From Calothrix anomala FACHB-343 (GTDB taxonomy: Bacteria > Cyanobacteriota > Cyanobacteriia > Cyanobacteriales > Nostocaceae): a DNA stretch of 64,000 nt. This document shows, piece by piece, positions 26,300-34,581 of the stretch. A model generated the notes under the pieces. It ran no database searches. It was not told where the DNA came from and saw only the letters and a list, made by a program, of their open reading frames with translations. A program made the position numbers and the translations under genes. Every line of letters starts with the position of its first letter. Within the stretch, counting starts at the first letter, position 1. The stretch is from positions 79,051-143,050 of the forward strand of contig NZ_JACJQG010000017.1 of assembly GCF_014696435.1 (NCBI RefSeq), given 5' to 3'.

Positions 26300-27115
26300 A
26301 TGAAAGCAGGCTGGAAACGTATTGAGGCAACTCTACACGATTTAGGGACGAAAACTGCCGCAGACAATGCTGAAGCAGGGGCTTCGCCAAAGCGGCCTTT
26401 CTCTTTTAGAATCAGCGTTGGGGCAACTGAATCTAAAGATGGTGATGTCACTTCATCATCCCAGGAGCTAAATACACAAGGAGCAACAATCGATTTAAGT
26501 GCAGATCCCCAGGGTAATTTTTCTGACGCCGAAAATGGCTTTTCTCAACATAACCCAGTACAGGCTTTTTCGACACAAGAAACAGGTGGTAAAGCACCTA
26601 GCCTACCTAAATTTAAAACCCCTACTTTTAGTAATCATCGCCACGGTGCTAATCCAGGATTGGCAATGAATCTGCTGAAGGAGATTGAAGAACAGGTTGT
26701 AGGTTGGGAGAAAGAACTCAAAAATATTCTTAAGCAAATTCAAGATGTTTATTTAGAAGGGCCGATTGTTAATGGTTGGCTAGAATCCAATCCCCAGGAA
26801 ACAGAACAGGGAGGAAAAGCCACCTTACGCCATGCAGAAGTCGATCGCCTGATGGACTATGTGGAAGAGATTTGTGCTACCAATGCCAAGTTATCGCAAT
26901 CTGGGCGCACAGGTTACCGTCTGTGCGGTGTAGATGATACGGGTAAAGTTTGGACACGTCCCTGTCCCCCCGATCAAGTGGCTTCTGTGAGTATGGCGAT
27001 CGCGCGTTACCAAAAATTACGCCAACTATTAGGGCGCAAGCAGTACTTGGAAACCCGCCTCAGTCAATTAGCTGAGACTTTGGTGATTTTGCACAGTCAT
27101 ATACAACAAGCGTAA
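26300..27115 (+). CDS. Conserved hypothetical protein, coiled-coil C-terminus
   Basis: 271 residues. Residues 1-120 are low in order (Ser, Gly, Asn rich). Residues about 120-150 (NLLKEIEEQVVGWEKELKNI) and 220-271 (YQKLRQLLGRKQYLETRLSQ) are strongly helical with heptad character, flanking a compact central part with CRLCGVDDTGKVWTRPCPP-like Cys. No signal peptide or membrane segment. I do not recognise a named family. Divergent from cobU by about 210 bp. Confidence 0.72.
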   Translation: MKAGWKRIEATLHDLGTKTAADNAEAGASPKRPFSFRISVGATESKDGDVTSSSQELNTQGATIDLSADPQGNFSDAENGFSQHNPVQAFSTQETGGKAPSLPKFKTPTFSNHRHGANPGLAMNLLKEIEEQVVGWEKELKNILKQIQDVYLEGPIVNGWLESNPQETEQGGKATLRHAEVDRLMDYVEEICATNAKLSQSGRTGYRLCGVDDTGKVWTRPCPPDQVASVSMAIARYQKLRQLLGRKQYLETRLSQLAETLVILHSHIQQA

Positions 27116-27416
27116 AGTTCGTCATATTATTTCCGAAAAAACTCGGTTGGTGAGTCTGTAATTTTTGGGATAGATTGGCAGGCACTAGGTAAATATTTAA
27201 TGTTGTCAGTAGGGGCGGGTTTATTTGTATTATTTCTAATCGGCGAAGATATCTGTGAACCCGCCCGTACAGTAGTCAGTAGTAAAGGCGGTTTTCATCT
27301 GTCCTTAACAAGACAGAGTTATTCAACTTTCTGCAAAACGACTGTACAGACGTAATTAATTGCGTCGCTGATAATTGACAAGTTAAGGGCAATAAAAATC
27401 ACAACCACCGCTACCT
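27116..27416. other. Spacer with GGGCGGGTT element and palindrome relic
   Basis: 27209-27267 starts GTAGGGGCGGGTT and ends AACCCGCCC, as does 63812-63870; a degraded AGACGCGAT-type palindrome lies at 27346-27366. No gene seen. Confidence 0.7.
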
Positions 27417-28346
27417 ATGCCAGATACTCAAATCTCTGCCATTATTTGCACTCACAATCGAGACACCTATTTAGGTGCAGCGATTGATAGTCTATTGGCG
27501 CAGGATTTTCCGGCTGAGTTTGAAGTTGTGGTAGTAGACAATGGATCGAGCGATCGCACTTGTGAAGTTGTCGCCAAAAGAGCCAGCAATCCCCGTCTTA
27601 AATATATCTTTGAACCAATTTTAGGGTTATCTGTAGCTCGGAATACCGGCGCAAAAGTCGCTAGTAGTGAAATTCTCGCCTATCTAGATGATGATGCAGT
27701 GGCGAGCGATCGCTGGTTGCAAGTGTTATATCATGCCTACCAAAATAATCCCAAATTAGCGATCGCGGGTGGTAAAGTTACCCTTATCTGGCCGCAAAAT
27801 GTTTCTCAACCAAAATGGCTATCTCCTGGATTAGCTGCTAACTTGGGTGCATACGATTTGGGTGAGAACATCATTTATATTCATCAACCAGGTTTAACCC
27901 CTAGAGGACTAAACTATTCTATCCGTCGTTCCTTCTTGATAGAAATTGGCGGTTTCGATACCCATCTTGGCAGAGTGGGGAAAAATTTATTATCAAATGA
28001 AGAACTACAAATGACAGAATGCGCCCTCAAAAAAGGATGGCAAGTTGCTTATCTACCAGAGGCGCTAGTAGCTCATAATGTTGCACCAGAACGCTTAAAT
28101 CGTTCCTGGTTTTTAAACCGAGGTTGGTGGCAAGGTATTAGTGAATGTTATCGCGAACAGCTTACTGGTAAAGCAGGTATCAGCCAATTGCAACGGGGCG
28201 GCGAACGATTTCTTAGGGGTTTATATAAAGCATTACAACATTTCCGCGATCCAGCAGAACGCTTTGACAAACTTGTTTACGCTTACGGTCAAATTGGTTA
28301 TTTAAATGCTGCGATTCAGGGAATTTTTTCTAAATTCATTGAATAA
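27417..28346 (+). CDS. Family 2 glycosyltransferase
   Basis: 309 residues, GT-A fold. ISAIICTHNRDTYLGAAIDS starts the nucleotide-sugar-binding half; the metal-binding DDD lies at 91-93 in YLDDDAVASDRW; GLNYSIRRSFLIEIGGFD is the acceptor-side motif. No clear membrane segment, so it acts at the cytosolic face on a lipid-linked or similar acceptor. It leads a three-gene same-strand group (second GT2, WcaF-like acyltransferase), pointing to exopolysaccharide or hormogonium polysaccharide synthesis. The sugar is unknown. Spacing to the next gene is 108 bp. Confidence 0.9.
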   Translation: MPDTQISAIICTHNRDTYLGAAIDSLLAQDFPAEFEVVVVDNGSSDRTCEVVAKRASNPRLKYIFEPILGLSVARNTGAKVASSEILAYLDDDAVASDRWLQVLYHAYQNNPKLAIAGGKVTLIWPQNVSQPKWLSPGLAANLGAYDLGENIIYIHQPGLTPRGLNYSIRRSFLIEIGGFDTHLGRVGKNLLSNEELQMTECALKKGWQVAYLPEALVAHNVAPERLNRSWFLNRGWWQGISECYREQLTGKAGISQLQRGGERFLRGLYKALQHFRDPAERFDKLVYAYGQIGYLNAAIQGIFSKFIE

Positions 28347-28454
28347 CGCAGAAGGCAGGAGGCAGAAGAAATAAGGAAGATTACTGATATTTAATTAATT
28401 CTTGAATTTAAACTACCTACTCTTCAATAACGAGTAGCCTATATAAAATTTTAT

Positions 28455-29384
28455 ATGCCATTTAAAATACCCGTTTCTGTATTAATTCCCGCTAAAAACG
28501 AAGAAGCAAATTTACCAGCCTGTCTAACTAGCCTGCAGATGGCTGATGAAATTTTCTTAGTAGATTCTCAAAGTCAGGATAATAGCATCGCTATTGCAGA
28601 GAGTTTCGGTACTAAAATTGTGCAATTTAAATTTAATGGTAGCTGGCCAAAAAAGAAAAATTGGTCTTTAGATAATCTACCATTTCGCAATGAATGGGTA
28701 TTAATTGTTGATTGCGACGAAAGAATTACGCCAGAATTATGGCAAGAAATTGCCCAAGTAATTAATAATAATGAATATGCAGGTTATTATCTTAACCGTC
28801 GGGTATTTTTCTTAGGTAAATGGATTCGTCACGGTGGTAAATATCCCGATTGGAATCTGCGTTTATTTAAGCATAAACAAGGTCGCTACGAAAATCTCCA
28901 TACAGAAGATATTCCCAACACTGGCGATAATGAAGTTCACGAACATGTAGTTTTAAATGGAAAAGTCGGTTATCTCAAAAACGATATGTTGCATGAAGAT
29001 TTCCGCGACCTTTATCACTGGTTAGAAAGACATAACCGTTATTCTAATTGGGAAGCGCGTGTATATTACAATCTGCTGACGAATAGAGATGAAGGTGGAA
29101 CTATTGGCGCAAATTTATTTGGTGATGCTGTACAACGCAAACGCTTTTTAAAAAAATTATGGGTACATTTACCATTTAAACCATTACTAAGATTCATATT
29201 ATTCTATATTATTCAGCTTGGTTTTTTAGATGGCAAAGCTGGCTATATTTATGGACGACTATTAAGTCAATATGAATATCAAATTGGCGTAAAACTCTAC
29301 GAATTACGCAACTGTGGCGGTACGTTAAATACCGAAAAATCTCCGCCATTACCATCATCTTTAGGGCTAGGAGCTAGGGGCTAG
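28455..29384 (+). CDS. Family 2 glycosyltransferase, WaaE-like
   Basis: 309 residues. PVSVLIPAKNEEANLPACLT at the N-terminus and the metal site VDCDERITPELW (Asp86, Asp88) place it in GT2, in the group of WaaE/KdtX-like enzymes, which share VD.DER.TPEL and the RHGGKYPDWNLRLFKH pattern. A hydrophobic segment near residue 250 (LLRFILFYIIQLGFL) suggests membrane contact. Second gene of the probable exopolysaccharide trio. Its last residues (LGLGARG) run into the GGGCTAGGAG-type repeat, so the C-terminus was probably extended by repeat DNA. Confidence 0.9.
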   Translation: MPFKIPVSVLIPAKNEEANLPACLTSLQMADEIFLVDSQSQDNSIAIAESFGTKIVQFKFNGSWPKKKNWSLDNLPFRNEWVLIVDCDERITPELWQEIAQVINNNEYAGYYLNRRVFFLGKWIRHGGKYPDWNLRLFKHKQGRYENLHTEDIPNTGDNEVHEHVVLNGKVGYLKNDMLHEDFRDLYHWLERHNRYSNWEARVYYNLLTNRDEGGTIGANLFGDAVQRKRFLKKLWVHLPFKPLLRFILFYIIQLGFLDGKAGYIYGRLLSQYEYQIGVKLYELRNCGGTLNTEKSPPLPSSLGLGARG

Positions 29385-29388
29385 AAGG

Positions 29389-29485
29389 GGGACAAGGAAG
29401 ACAAGGAGGACAAGGAAGACAAGGAGGACAAATGACAAATGACAAATGACAAATGACAAATGACAAATGACAAATACCCAATGCC
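29389..29485. repeat. 9-bp then 7-bp repeat array
   Basis: About five GGACAAGGA-type 9-bp units followed by six ATGACAA units and CCAATGC units. The array bridges the two genes and supplies ATGs for the downstream one. Confidence 0.9.
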
Positions 29486-30053
29486 CAATGCCCAGCCTTT
29501 TGTAGATTTACGCAAGTATGACCAATCATGGTTCGATCGCGGTCGTCCTGGTTGGTATATTTTGCTATGGTGGTTTGTACAAGCGATCGCATTTCCTCTG
29601 ACTCCCCAACCGTTGAATAACCTCCGTTGTGCATTGCTGCGGCTGTTTGGGGCAAAGATTGGTAAAGGCGTATTTATCCGCCCTACAGCACGTTTCACCT
29701 ATCCTTGGAAGGTTTCTATAGGCGACTATAGCTGGATTGGTGATGATGTAGTTTTATATAGCCTGGATTATATTTATATCGGTCAACACTGCGTAATTTC
29801 CCATAAATCTTACCTTTGTACTGGTAGCCATGATATTCATGACCCTGCATTTGGGTTAAAAACAGCTACTATTACCATCGGTAATGGCGTCTGGGTAGCA
29901 GCAGATTGTTTTGTTGCACCGGGGGTAGAAATTGGCGCAAATGCTGTGATTGGCGCTCGTAGTAGTGTTTTCAGTACAATGCCATCGGGACAAGTTTGTA
30001 TGGGTAGTCCCTGTCGTCCCCATTATCCCAGATTCCCAGAATCTTCTAATTAG
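29460..30053 (+). CDS. WcaF-like acyltransferase (left-handed beta-helix)
   Basis: 197 residues. Hexapeptide repeats from about residue 70 (GKGVFIRPTARFTYPWKVSI, IGDYSWIGDDVVLYS, IGNGVWVAADCFVAPGVEIG) form the acyltransferase beta-helix; catalytic His lies in SHKSYLCTGSHDIHD. The N-terminal PFVDLRKYDQSWFDRGRPG and WYILLWWFVQAIAFPLTPQP are typical of the putative colanic-acid (WcaF) and hormogonium-polysaccharide (HpsU-like) acetyltransferases of cyanobacteria. It probably O-acetylates an exported polysaccharide. The first seven residues (MTNDKYP) come from heptamer repeats; ATG 29481 (MPNAQPFVDL) is a possible start too. Confidence 0.88.
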   Translation: MTNDKYPMPNAQPFVDLRKYDQSWFDRGRPGWYILLWWFVQAIAFPLTPQPLNNLRCALLRLFGAKIGKGVFIRPTARFTYPWKVSIGDYSWIGDDVVLYSLDYIYIGQHCVISHKSYLCTGSHDIHDPAFGLKTATITIGNGVWVAADCFVAPGVEIGANAVIGARSSVFSTMPSGQVCMGSPCRPHYPRFPESSN

Positions 30054-30070
30054 GCGTTAACTAATCCCTA

Positions 30071-30193
30071 AGGGACTTCCAGAAAATAAATTATCCAATT
30101 TCCGAGAGAAGATATTTTGATTTTCCCCCTGCTCCCTGCCCCCTGCCCCTCTGCCTACACAGTGATAGTATATTTTTTTAGTTGGAAGTCCCT
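30071..30193. mobile_element. MITE-like element, AGGGACTTCCA ends (copy 2)
   Basis: 123 bp bounded by AGGGACTTCCA and TGGAAGTCCCT. Next to the ends, GAAAATAAATTATCCAATT and TATATTTTTTTAGT match the ends of the element at 3343-3494 in reverse orientation; the core (CTGCTCCCTGCCCCCTGCCC heptamers) is unrelated. Flanked on both sides by TAATCCCTA-like sequence. Confidence 0.7.
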
Positions 30194-30198
30194 AATCC

Positions 30199-30678
30199 CT
30201 AGCTCCTAGCCCCTATTTTCTTGCGAGAAACAAGATAATGCTGCAAATTCCGCGATTGGGGTTGAGTGATGATAGAAGATGGGCGAGGTGATACTGAATT
30301 GCGCAGCAGCAGTAAAGGAATGCTGAGAAAGCCTAAAATCATCACTAATGCCGTAATTATCCACACTGACAAGCGATTTGGTTGATAATTACCGCGTTCA
30401 ATTTGCCAGAATACCTGATTGTATTGCCAAGCGGCTAAGGCAATGGTCAAAATGCCAATAATCACTAAAAAAATTCCTAAATTCTGCGAATTAAATAGAG
30501 GATGGACTTGTGGCTCTTTTTGTGATATTGCAGCATTAAGCTGATGTAAAAATAGACCGAATCTTGCGATCGCAAAACCAAAGCCAATCAAAGCAATCGA
30601 AGTCCGCAGCCAAGCCAAAAAAGTACGCTCATTTGCTTGATGCTCCCGTTGACGGTCTATTTTCGGCATTTTATCCAT
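30199..30678 (-). CDS. DUF202 (YidH-like) membrane protein
   Basis: 159 residues. The DUF202 signature is RQREHQANERTFLAWLRTSI at residues about 9-28, followed by a helix GFGFAIARFGLFL, a second (LGIFLVIIGILTIALAAWQY) and a third (LSVWIITALVMILGFLSIPL). Three membrane helices and about 120-160 residues match the family. ATG 30678 is preceded by AGGAAGAAATGC. Inner-membrane protein, function unknown. Confidence 0.9.
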   Translation of the reverse strand: MDKMPKIDRQREHQANERTFLAWLRTSIALIGFGFAIARFGLFLHQLNAAISQKEPQVHPLFNSQNLGIFLVIIGILTIALAAWQYNQVFWQIERGNYQPNRLSVWIITALVMILGFLSIPLLLLRNSVSPRPSSIITQPQSRNLQHYLVSRKKIGARS

Positions 30679-30855
30679 GCATTTCTTCCTATTCCAGCAT
30701 CCCCGACTGAATATACATACGTGCTAGAACAGGAAAATTCATCTCCACAAGGGTACATAATCAAAAGAAAATTCTCAAAAACATATCTCCTGACAGAGAC
30801 TTTAAAGCAGTCTAGTAAGCGAAAATAATCATCAGCAATCGATTAGGGTGATGCT

Positions 30856-31161
30856 ATGTTTCGTCTAACTCAAATTATGCGGAACTTCTACCTTCGGCTA
30901 GAAGGTGTTTTTTCTGTAATTTTCCGAAGTGTAGGTAATTTTTTTCAAAGCTTCTTTGGTTTTTTTGCCAAACTGTTTGGATTTAGTGAATCTGGTTATT
31001 TTTTAGAATCAGATCAAGCACAAACCATTAAGCGAAGCGAAACTCCACAGTTAACTGAACCTAAACAAGATACCCCAACTCTCACCCCTGCCAGCAAGCG
31101 CCGCGCTAATGCCAAAATGGACTATTACCTCAACATGGCTCGCGATATTAAAAAGAATTAA
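30856..31161 (+). CDS. Small conserved hypothetical protein
   Basis: 101 residues. N-terminal half is rich in Phe and amphipathic (NFYLRLEGVFSVIFRSVGNF, FFGFFAKLFGFSE), so peripheral membrane contact is likely. The C-terminal half is polar and ends in a basic helix (SKRRANAKMDYYLNMARDIK). I recognise no named family, but the pattern of a conserved basic C-terminus is seen in cyanobacterial unknowns. Clean start and stop; convergent with rsgA. Confidence 0.7.
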   Translation: MFRLTQIMRNFYLRLEGVFSVIFRSVGNFFQSFFGFFAKLFGFSESGYFLESDQAQTIKRSETPQLTEPKQDTPTLTPASKRRANAKMDYYLNMARDIKKN

Positions 31162-31253
31162 GGCGCAGATTAACCGCGCCAAATATGGTAGCAGTTTGGT
31201 GATGTTCTCAAGTTAATTCCCAGAACAAACACCTCTGCACCTACTAATTCAAC

Positions 31254-32315
31254 TCAATGTTTGTGGTGATGTCGCATAGCCTTATGGATTTTCTTCCATC
31301 GTTCTTTCTCAGCTAATTGTGCCCTTTGGTCTTGTTTACGGGCTGAGTATTCTAGTTCCTTTTGTAACTTTTGGTAACTGAGGAATCGAGAATAATCGAG
31401 TAGCTGTTCTGACAAAGCCTGTTGTACAGCACAACCAGGTTCTTGTTGATGCTGACAATCGCGGAAGCGACAATTTTGGGCTAAAGTTTCAATGTCTGCA
31501 AAAGTTTCTTGCAAACTTTCATCGCCCGCCCAAATTTGAATTTCTCTCATACCAGGGGTGTCAATAATTAAGCCCCCATTGGGGAGTAATATCAACTGAC
31601 GCTGGGTTGTTGTATGTCTCCCTCGGTCGTCACCTTGGCGTACTGATTGTACAGCTTGTAGGGCTTCACCTTTAAGTTGATTGGTAATGGTAGATTTACC
31701 CACACCAGATGAACCTAACAAAGCTACTGTCTGTCCTGGTTGTAAGTAAGATGTTAAAGCATCCAAGCCTTGATTATTGGCAGCACTTAACACTACTATT
31801 GGTACACCAATCGCAACAGCTTCTACTTCCGCCAAGCAAGATTCCAGAGAATCACACAAGTCAGCCTTATTTAACACAATCACTGGATTAGCACCGCTTT
31901 CCCAAGCCAGAATCAAATAGCGCTCAATTCGTCTGGGGTTAAAGTCACCATCTAAACCCGATACCAGAAATACTGTATCAACATTGGCGGCAACAATTTG
32001 CTCCTCTGTTTTATTACCTACAGTCTTGCGAGAAAATTTACTTTTCCTGGGTAATATTCCCTGGATAGTTGCTTGTTTTTGTGACTCTTGTACCCGAATA
32101 ATTACCCAATCTCCCACAGCAGGAAAGTCTTGGGGTTGAATCGCCTGATGTCTGAGTTTACCTGCAATTTTAGCTGTTAGTTCACCCTGTTCGCCGATCA
32201 GAGTGTAGGTATGTTTGTATTCAACAGCAACTCTACCAACAGTAAATCCTTGTTGGCGATATGGTTCAAAGCTGCGAGCAAAAAAGCTACTCCAGCCTAA
32301 ATCATTTAAATTCAC
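31254..32315 (-). CDS. rsgA: Ribosome small subunit-dependent GTPase A
   Basis: 353 residues, full length. RsgA checks 30S subunit maturation and hydrolyses GTP. The GTPase motifs are in the family's circularly permuted order: G4 NKAD (149-152), then G1 GSSGVGKST (201-209), then G3 DTPGM (252-256). An OB-fold precedes them (residues about 25-80), and the C-terminal zinc knuckle uses Cys282, Cys287, His289 and Cys295. Start is GTG at 32315, with GAGGAAATATCA upstream as ribosome binding site. Confidence 0.96.
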   Translation of the reverse strand: MNLNDLGWSSFFARSFEPYRQQGFTVGRVAVEYKHTYTLIGEQGELTAKIAGKLRHQAIQPQDFPAVGDWVIIRVQESQKQATIQGILPRKSKFSRKTVGNKTEEQIVAANVDTVFLVSGLDGDFNPRRIERYLILAWESGANPVIVLNKADLCDSLESCLAEVEAVAIGVPIVVLSAANNQGLDALTSYLQPGQTVALLGSSGVGKSTITNQLKGEALQAVQSVRQGDDRGRHTTTQRQLILLPNGGLIIDTPGMREIQIWAGDESLQETFADIETLAQNCRFRDCQHQQEPGCAVQQALSEQLLDYSRFLSYQKLQKELEYSARKQDQRAQLAEKERWKKIHKAMRHHHKH

Positions 32316-32454
32316 TGATATTTCCTCAATGTGTGCTACTTGCGCTGCACAAGGCTCACAGAGGAGACACTACCTAATTTATGGGAGATGAGCCGCTTCT
32401 CAATTTCCCAAATTACGAATTACGAATTAGATAAGTGTCTGTCAATTCTAGATT

Positions 32455-32553
32455 TCATTCCTGGAAGTTAGAGGATTGAACAAGAATCCCTGTACCTTGT
32501 GTCCGTTGAGTTGAAGTGGTTAATATCACCCGGACTGTTACAAACTCAGTCAT
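32455..32553 (-). CDS. Candidate small protein (32 aa)
   Basis: ATG at 32553 is preceded by GGGAGGAAGCAAG, an almost ideal ribosome binding site with 7-nt spacing, unusual for this AT-rich spacer. The product is MTEFVTVRVILTTSTQ followed by RTQGTGILVQSSNFQE. It has no Cys, no membrane helix and no RGSGR (PatS/HetN) motif. It lies 139 bp upstream of rsgA on the same strand. Could be a small regulatory or leader peptide, or chance. Confidence 0.35.
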   Translation of the reverse strand: MTEFVTVRVILTTSTQRTQGTGILVQSSNFQE

Positions 32554-32839
32554 CTTGCTTCCTCCCGACATACTACAAGGAATAATCTACATTATTACAT
32601 GACCTGATTCCAGAAAAATCAATACAGAATATTAATCATTGCTTAATATCTGAGGGAATCAGGGCAAGGTGTTGCAAAATTTTTACAAGCAGATATACTG
32701 AATAAAAGAGGGTTAAAAAAACTTTCAAAGTTCTGAATAAAGGGGAGAAGCTAACTACCAAAAAAGCAGCTAGCTTCTGGCGTAATCTACCGTGTCTTTG
32801 TCTTCAGCCGTTTACTGCTCCATTTCCCATACTAAGCTT

Positions 32840-32895
32840 GTCATTTTTTTTTGTCAAGCTGTCATTTAAAAATGACATAAAAAAATGTCTTGCAT
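32840..32895 (+). promoter_or_regulatory. Operator-like cluster of TGTCA boxes
   Basis: A perfect palindrome TGTCATTTAAAAATGACA (32860-32877), preceded by TGTCA at 32840 and 32852 and followed by AAATGTCT, all 55-110 bp upstream of the RHH gene. Ribbon-helix-helix proteins usually bind such spaced boxes near their own promoter; that this is the target is inference. Confidence 0.5.
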
Positions 32896-32949
32896 TTCAG
32901 ACTTCATGAGAGAAAATAAGACAAGCATGATATTTGAGGATTTCAGCAT

Positions 32950-33405
32950 ATGACTGATAAAAGACGCTCTGATGACTACAAGCAAATCAGTGGCTACATT
33001 CCCCTGGATTTAGCCCTGGAGTTTAAAAGCATTTGTGCCCGCTTAGGCATTTCCCAAAGCGACGCGATGGAAGAAATGGCGCAAGAGTGGGTAGCCAAAA
33101 AGACAGGTTCTCATTTTCTCAAATCTGGAAAAGCTGCTCCACTGACAATTGCCGATGTAGTAAGGGCTAACATGGCAAAACTTAAGTGCTGTGGGTTAAA
33201 AAATTTGCCAGCCTTAGCCAAAGGTGAAGTGCTACCAACACCAGGAGACTTTGCAATTATTACATCGGCTTTAGATATTTCTGAGGAAGACAGACAAAAA
33301 ATTTGGCAAGAAACTTTTAAAATTTCCGTGTATCAAGATTATCCGGGTGTAAAAGTATATAGAAATTCTGGAGGTGTCAAAGAAGATGAGTGTGAGTATT
33401 CTTAG
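32950..33405 (+). CDS. Ribbon-helix-helix-like putative DNA-binding protein
   Basis: 151 residues. Residues about 12-50 (ISGYIPLDLALEFKSICARL, GISQSDAMEEMAQEWV) fit a ribbon-helix-helix dimer: a short strand followed by two helices separated by a G-x-S turn. Residues 70-150 are helical (APLTIADVVRANMAKLKCCG) with no named domain. A GAGGAT ribosome binding site precedes ATG 32950. Its 3' end overlaps the PAS gene by 20 bp, so the two are translationally coupled. A cluster of inverted TGTCA boxes upstream suggests autoregulation. Known families with RHH plus a partner include toxin-antitoxin and plasmid regulators, but the partner here is not a known toxin. Confidence 0.68.
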   Translation: MTDKRRSDDYKQISGYIPLDLALEFKSICARLGISQSDAMEEMAQEWVAKKTGSHFLKSGKAAPLTIADVVRANMAKLKCCGLKNLPALAKGEVLPTPGDFAIITSALDISEEDRQKIWQETFKISVYQDYPGVKVYRNSGGVKEDECEYS

Positions 33406-34066
33406 AATCCTCAACTTACCAGGGTGGAACTTTAAAATGTCTTACGATGGGGTCTCTATTTTTGCCCCAACTAAGCGTGATGCCACTTATATAGCTCGCA
33501 GTTACGGTGAGGCTTTTAGCGAAACCGCATGTAAACTTAATGGCAAAGTAAAAATTCAGTGGCGAGGCTGTAAGCAACCAATTGAATTTTTTGGGTGGAT
33601 GGCTAGCGAACAACCGCCTACAGCGTCGGAAACAGCCGAAGGAATTCTGCAAAATGAGGGTGCAGTATTTTGCAGCCAATTGCGCGTACCATCACAATTG
33701 TTGTACCGTATGGTTGCGGCTGCAGAAAATGAGCGTCCGGTGAGCATCGTTAGACAAGATACTCGCAAGCAAATTATTGTTAACCAGCCAATGGCAGAAA
33801 TGCTACAGACACCACCAGAAATTGCTACTCAAAGGATCATGACTCAGTTTTGGCTACCTGAGGATTTAGCCGAACTAGAACGCAGATTACACAATGATAG
33901 GCAATTTACTTGGACTTATTCTGCGGGATTGAATGAGAGAGCTTGGGCAATTCTCACCACGCAGTTTGAGGCTTTTGAGGTGGATGGTATATGGTACAGA
34001 CAGGGAATCAGCTTGGCAAGTCCTCAACTAGTACCCATACCTCCAGGGGTGTTGGAACAAGCTTAA
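33386..34066 (+). CDS. PAS-like domain protein coupled to the RHH gene
   Basis: 226 residues from ATG 33386, which has GGAGG 11 bases upstream; an in-frame GTG at 33374 is too close to that site. Residues about 95-215 resemble a PAS fold: SQLLYRMVAAAENERPVSIV, IVNQPMAEMLQTPPE, MTQFWLPEDLAELERRLHND and TWTYSAGLNERAWA. The N-terminal 80 residues are unassigned and carry two Cys. No kinase, cyclase or GGDEF output follows, so if it senses something it must signal through a partner, most likely the RHH protein encoded by the overlapping upstream frame. Pair function is inference. Confidence 0.65.
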   Translation: MSVSILRILNLPGWNFKMSYDGVSIFAPTKRDATYIARSYGEAFSETACKLNGKVKIQWRGCKQPIEFFGWMASEQPPTASETAEGILQNEGAVFCSQLRVPSQLLYRMVAAAENERPVSIVRQDTRKQIIVNQPMAEMLQTPPEIATQRIMTQFWLPEDLAELERRLHNDRQFTWTYSAGLNERAWAILTTQFEAFEVDGIWYRQGISLASPQLVPIPPGVLEQA

Positions 34067-34581
34067 ATTAACAATTTGGCTCCTTCACGAATTAGAAAAT
34101 CATCAGGTGTATCATTGATTTTTCTATTTCGGGGTGCATTCTTTAGTTAAATTACCAGTATTTACGATCGCGTTTTAAATTTTCAGATTAAAAATTGCTG
34201 CAATCGGGGTATTTATCGTCATTCTCTTCAGGACATCTACCTAATTCTTTCTGAGAACCCCGATATGATGACAAAATAATTACTAATTCGTAATTCGTAA
34301 TTAAGATGCAGAGTGGTCGTTTTAGGTGCGGAAGTTAACTGTTCTGACAATTGTGGATGTTTAGTTTTGGTAAATGCACCCTTGACACTCCATTGCACTG
34401 ACCAAATTTACCTTGACTTTTACTAAGAAATCGTATCCATCCTTACAATTTGCTTTGTTCTTAGCTATTTTCTCCGTGTGACAGAATAATAAGCTGATGC
34501 ACAAGGAAGATTGTGTCTCAGGAAAGGTTTTTTGTGGTGTTTGGTGTGGTAATGTTTTTTAGACAAAAAGATAGCTAAACC
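34067..34581. other. Spacer without genes
   Basis: AATTCGT heptamers at 34284-34305, the rest unremarkable and AT-rich. The promoter of the S9 peptidase presumably lies at the right end. No gene seen. Confidence 0.5.

Larger units (their letters stand above)
32316..32949. other. Spacer with small ORF, heptamers and operator-like sites
   Basis: AATTACG heptamers (32408-32430), a 32-codon frame with a strong ribosome binding site (32455-32553, minus), and a cluster of TGTCA boxes with one perfect palindrome (32840-32895) upstream of the RHH gene. Confidence 0.65.

Noticed and set aside
29389-29485. CRISPR array in the regularly spaced repeats
   Set aside because: Units are 7-9 bp in direct tandem without spacers; they are short tandem repeats, not CRISPR.
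32455-32553. PatS/HetN-type heterocyst inhibitor peptide
   Set aside because: The short ORF lacks RGSGR; there is no support for a heterocyst-inhibitor role.
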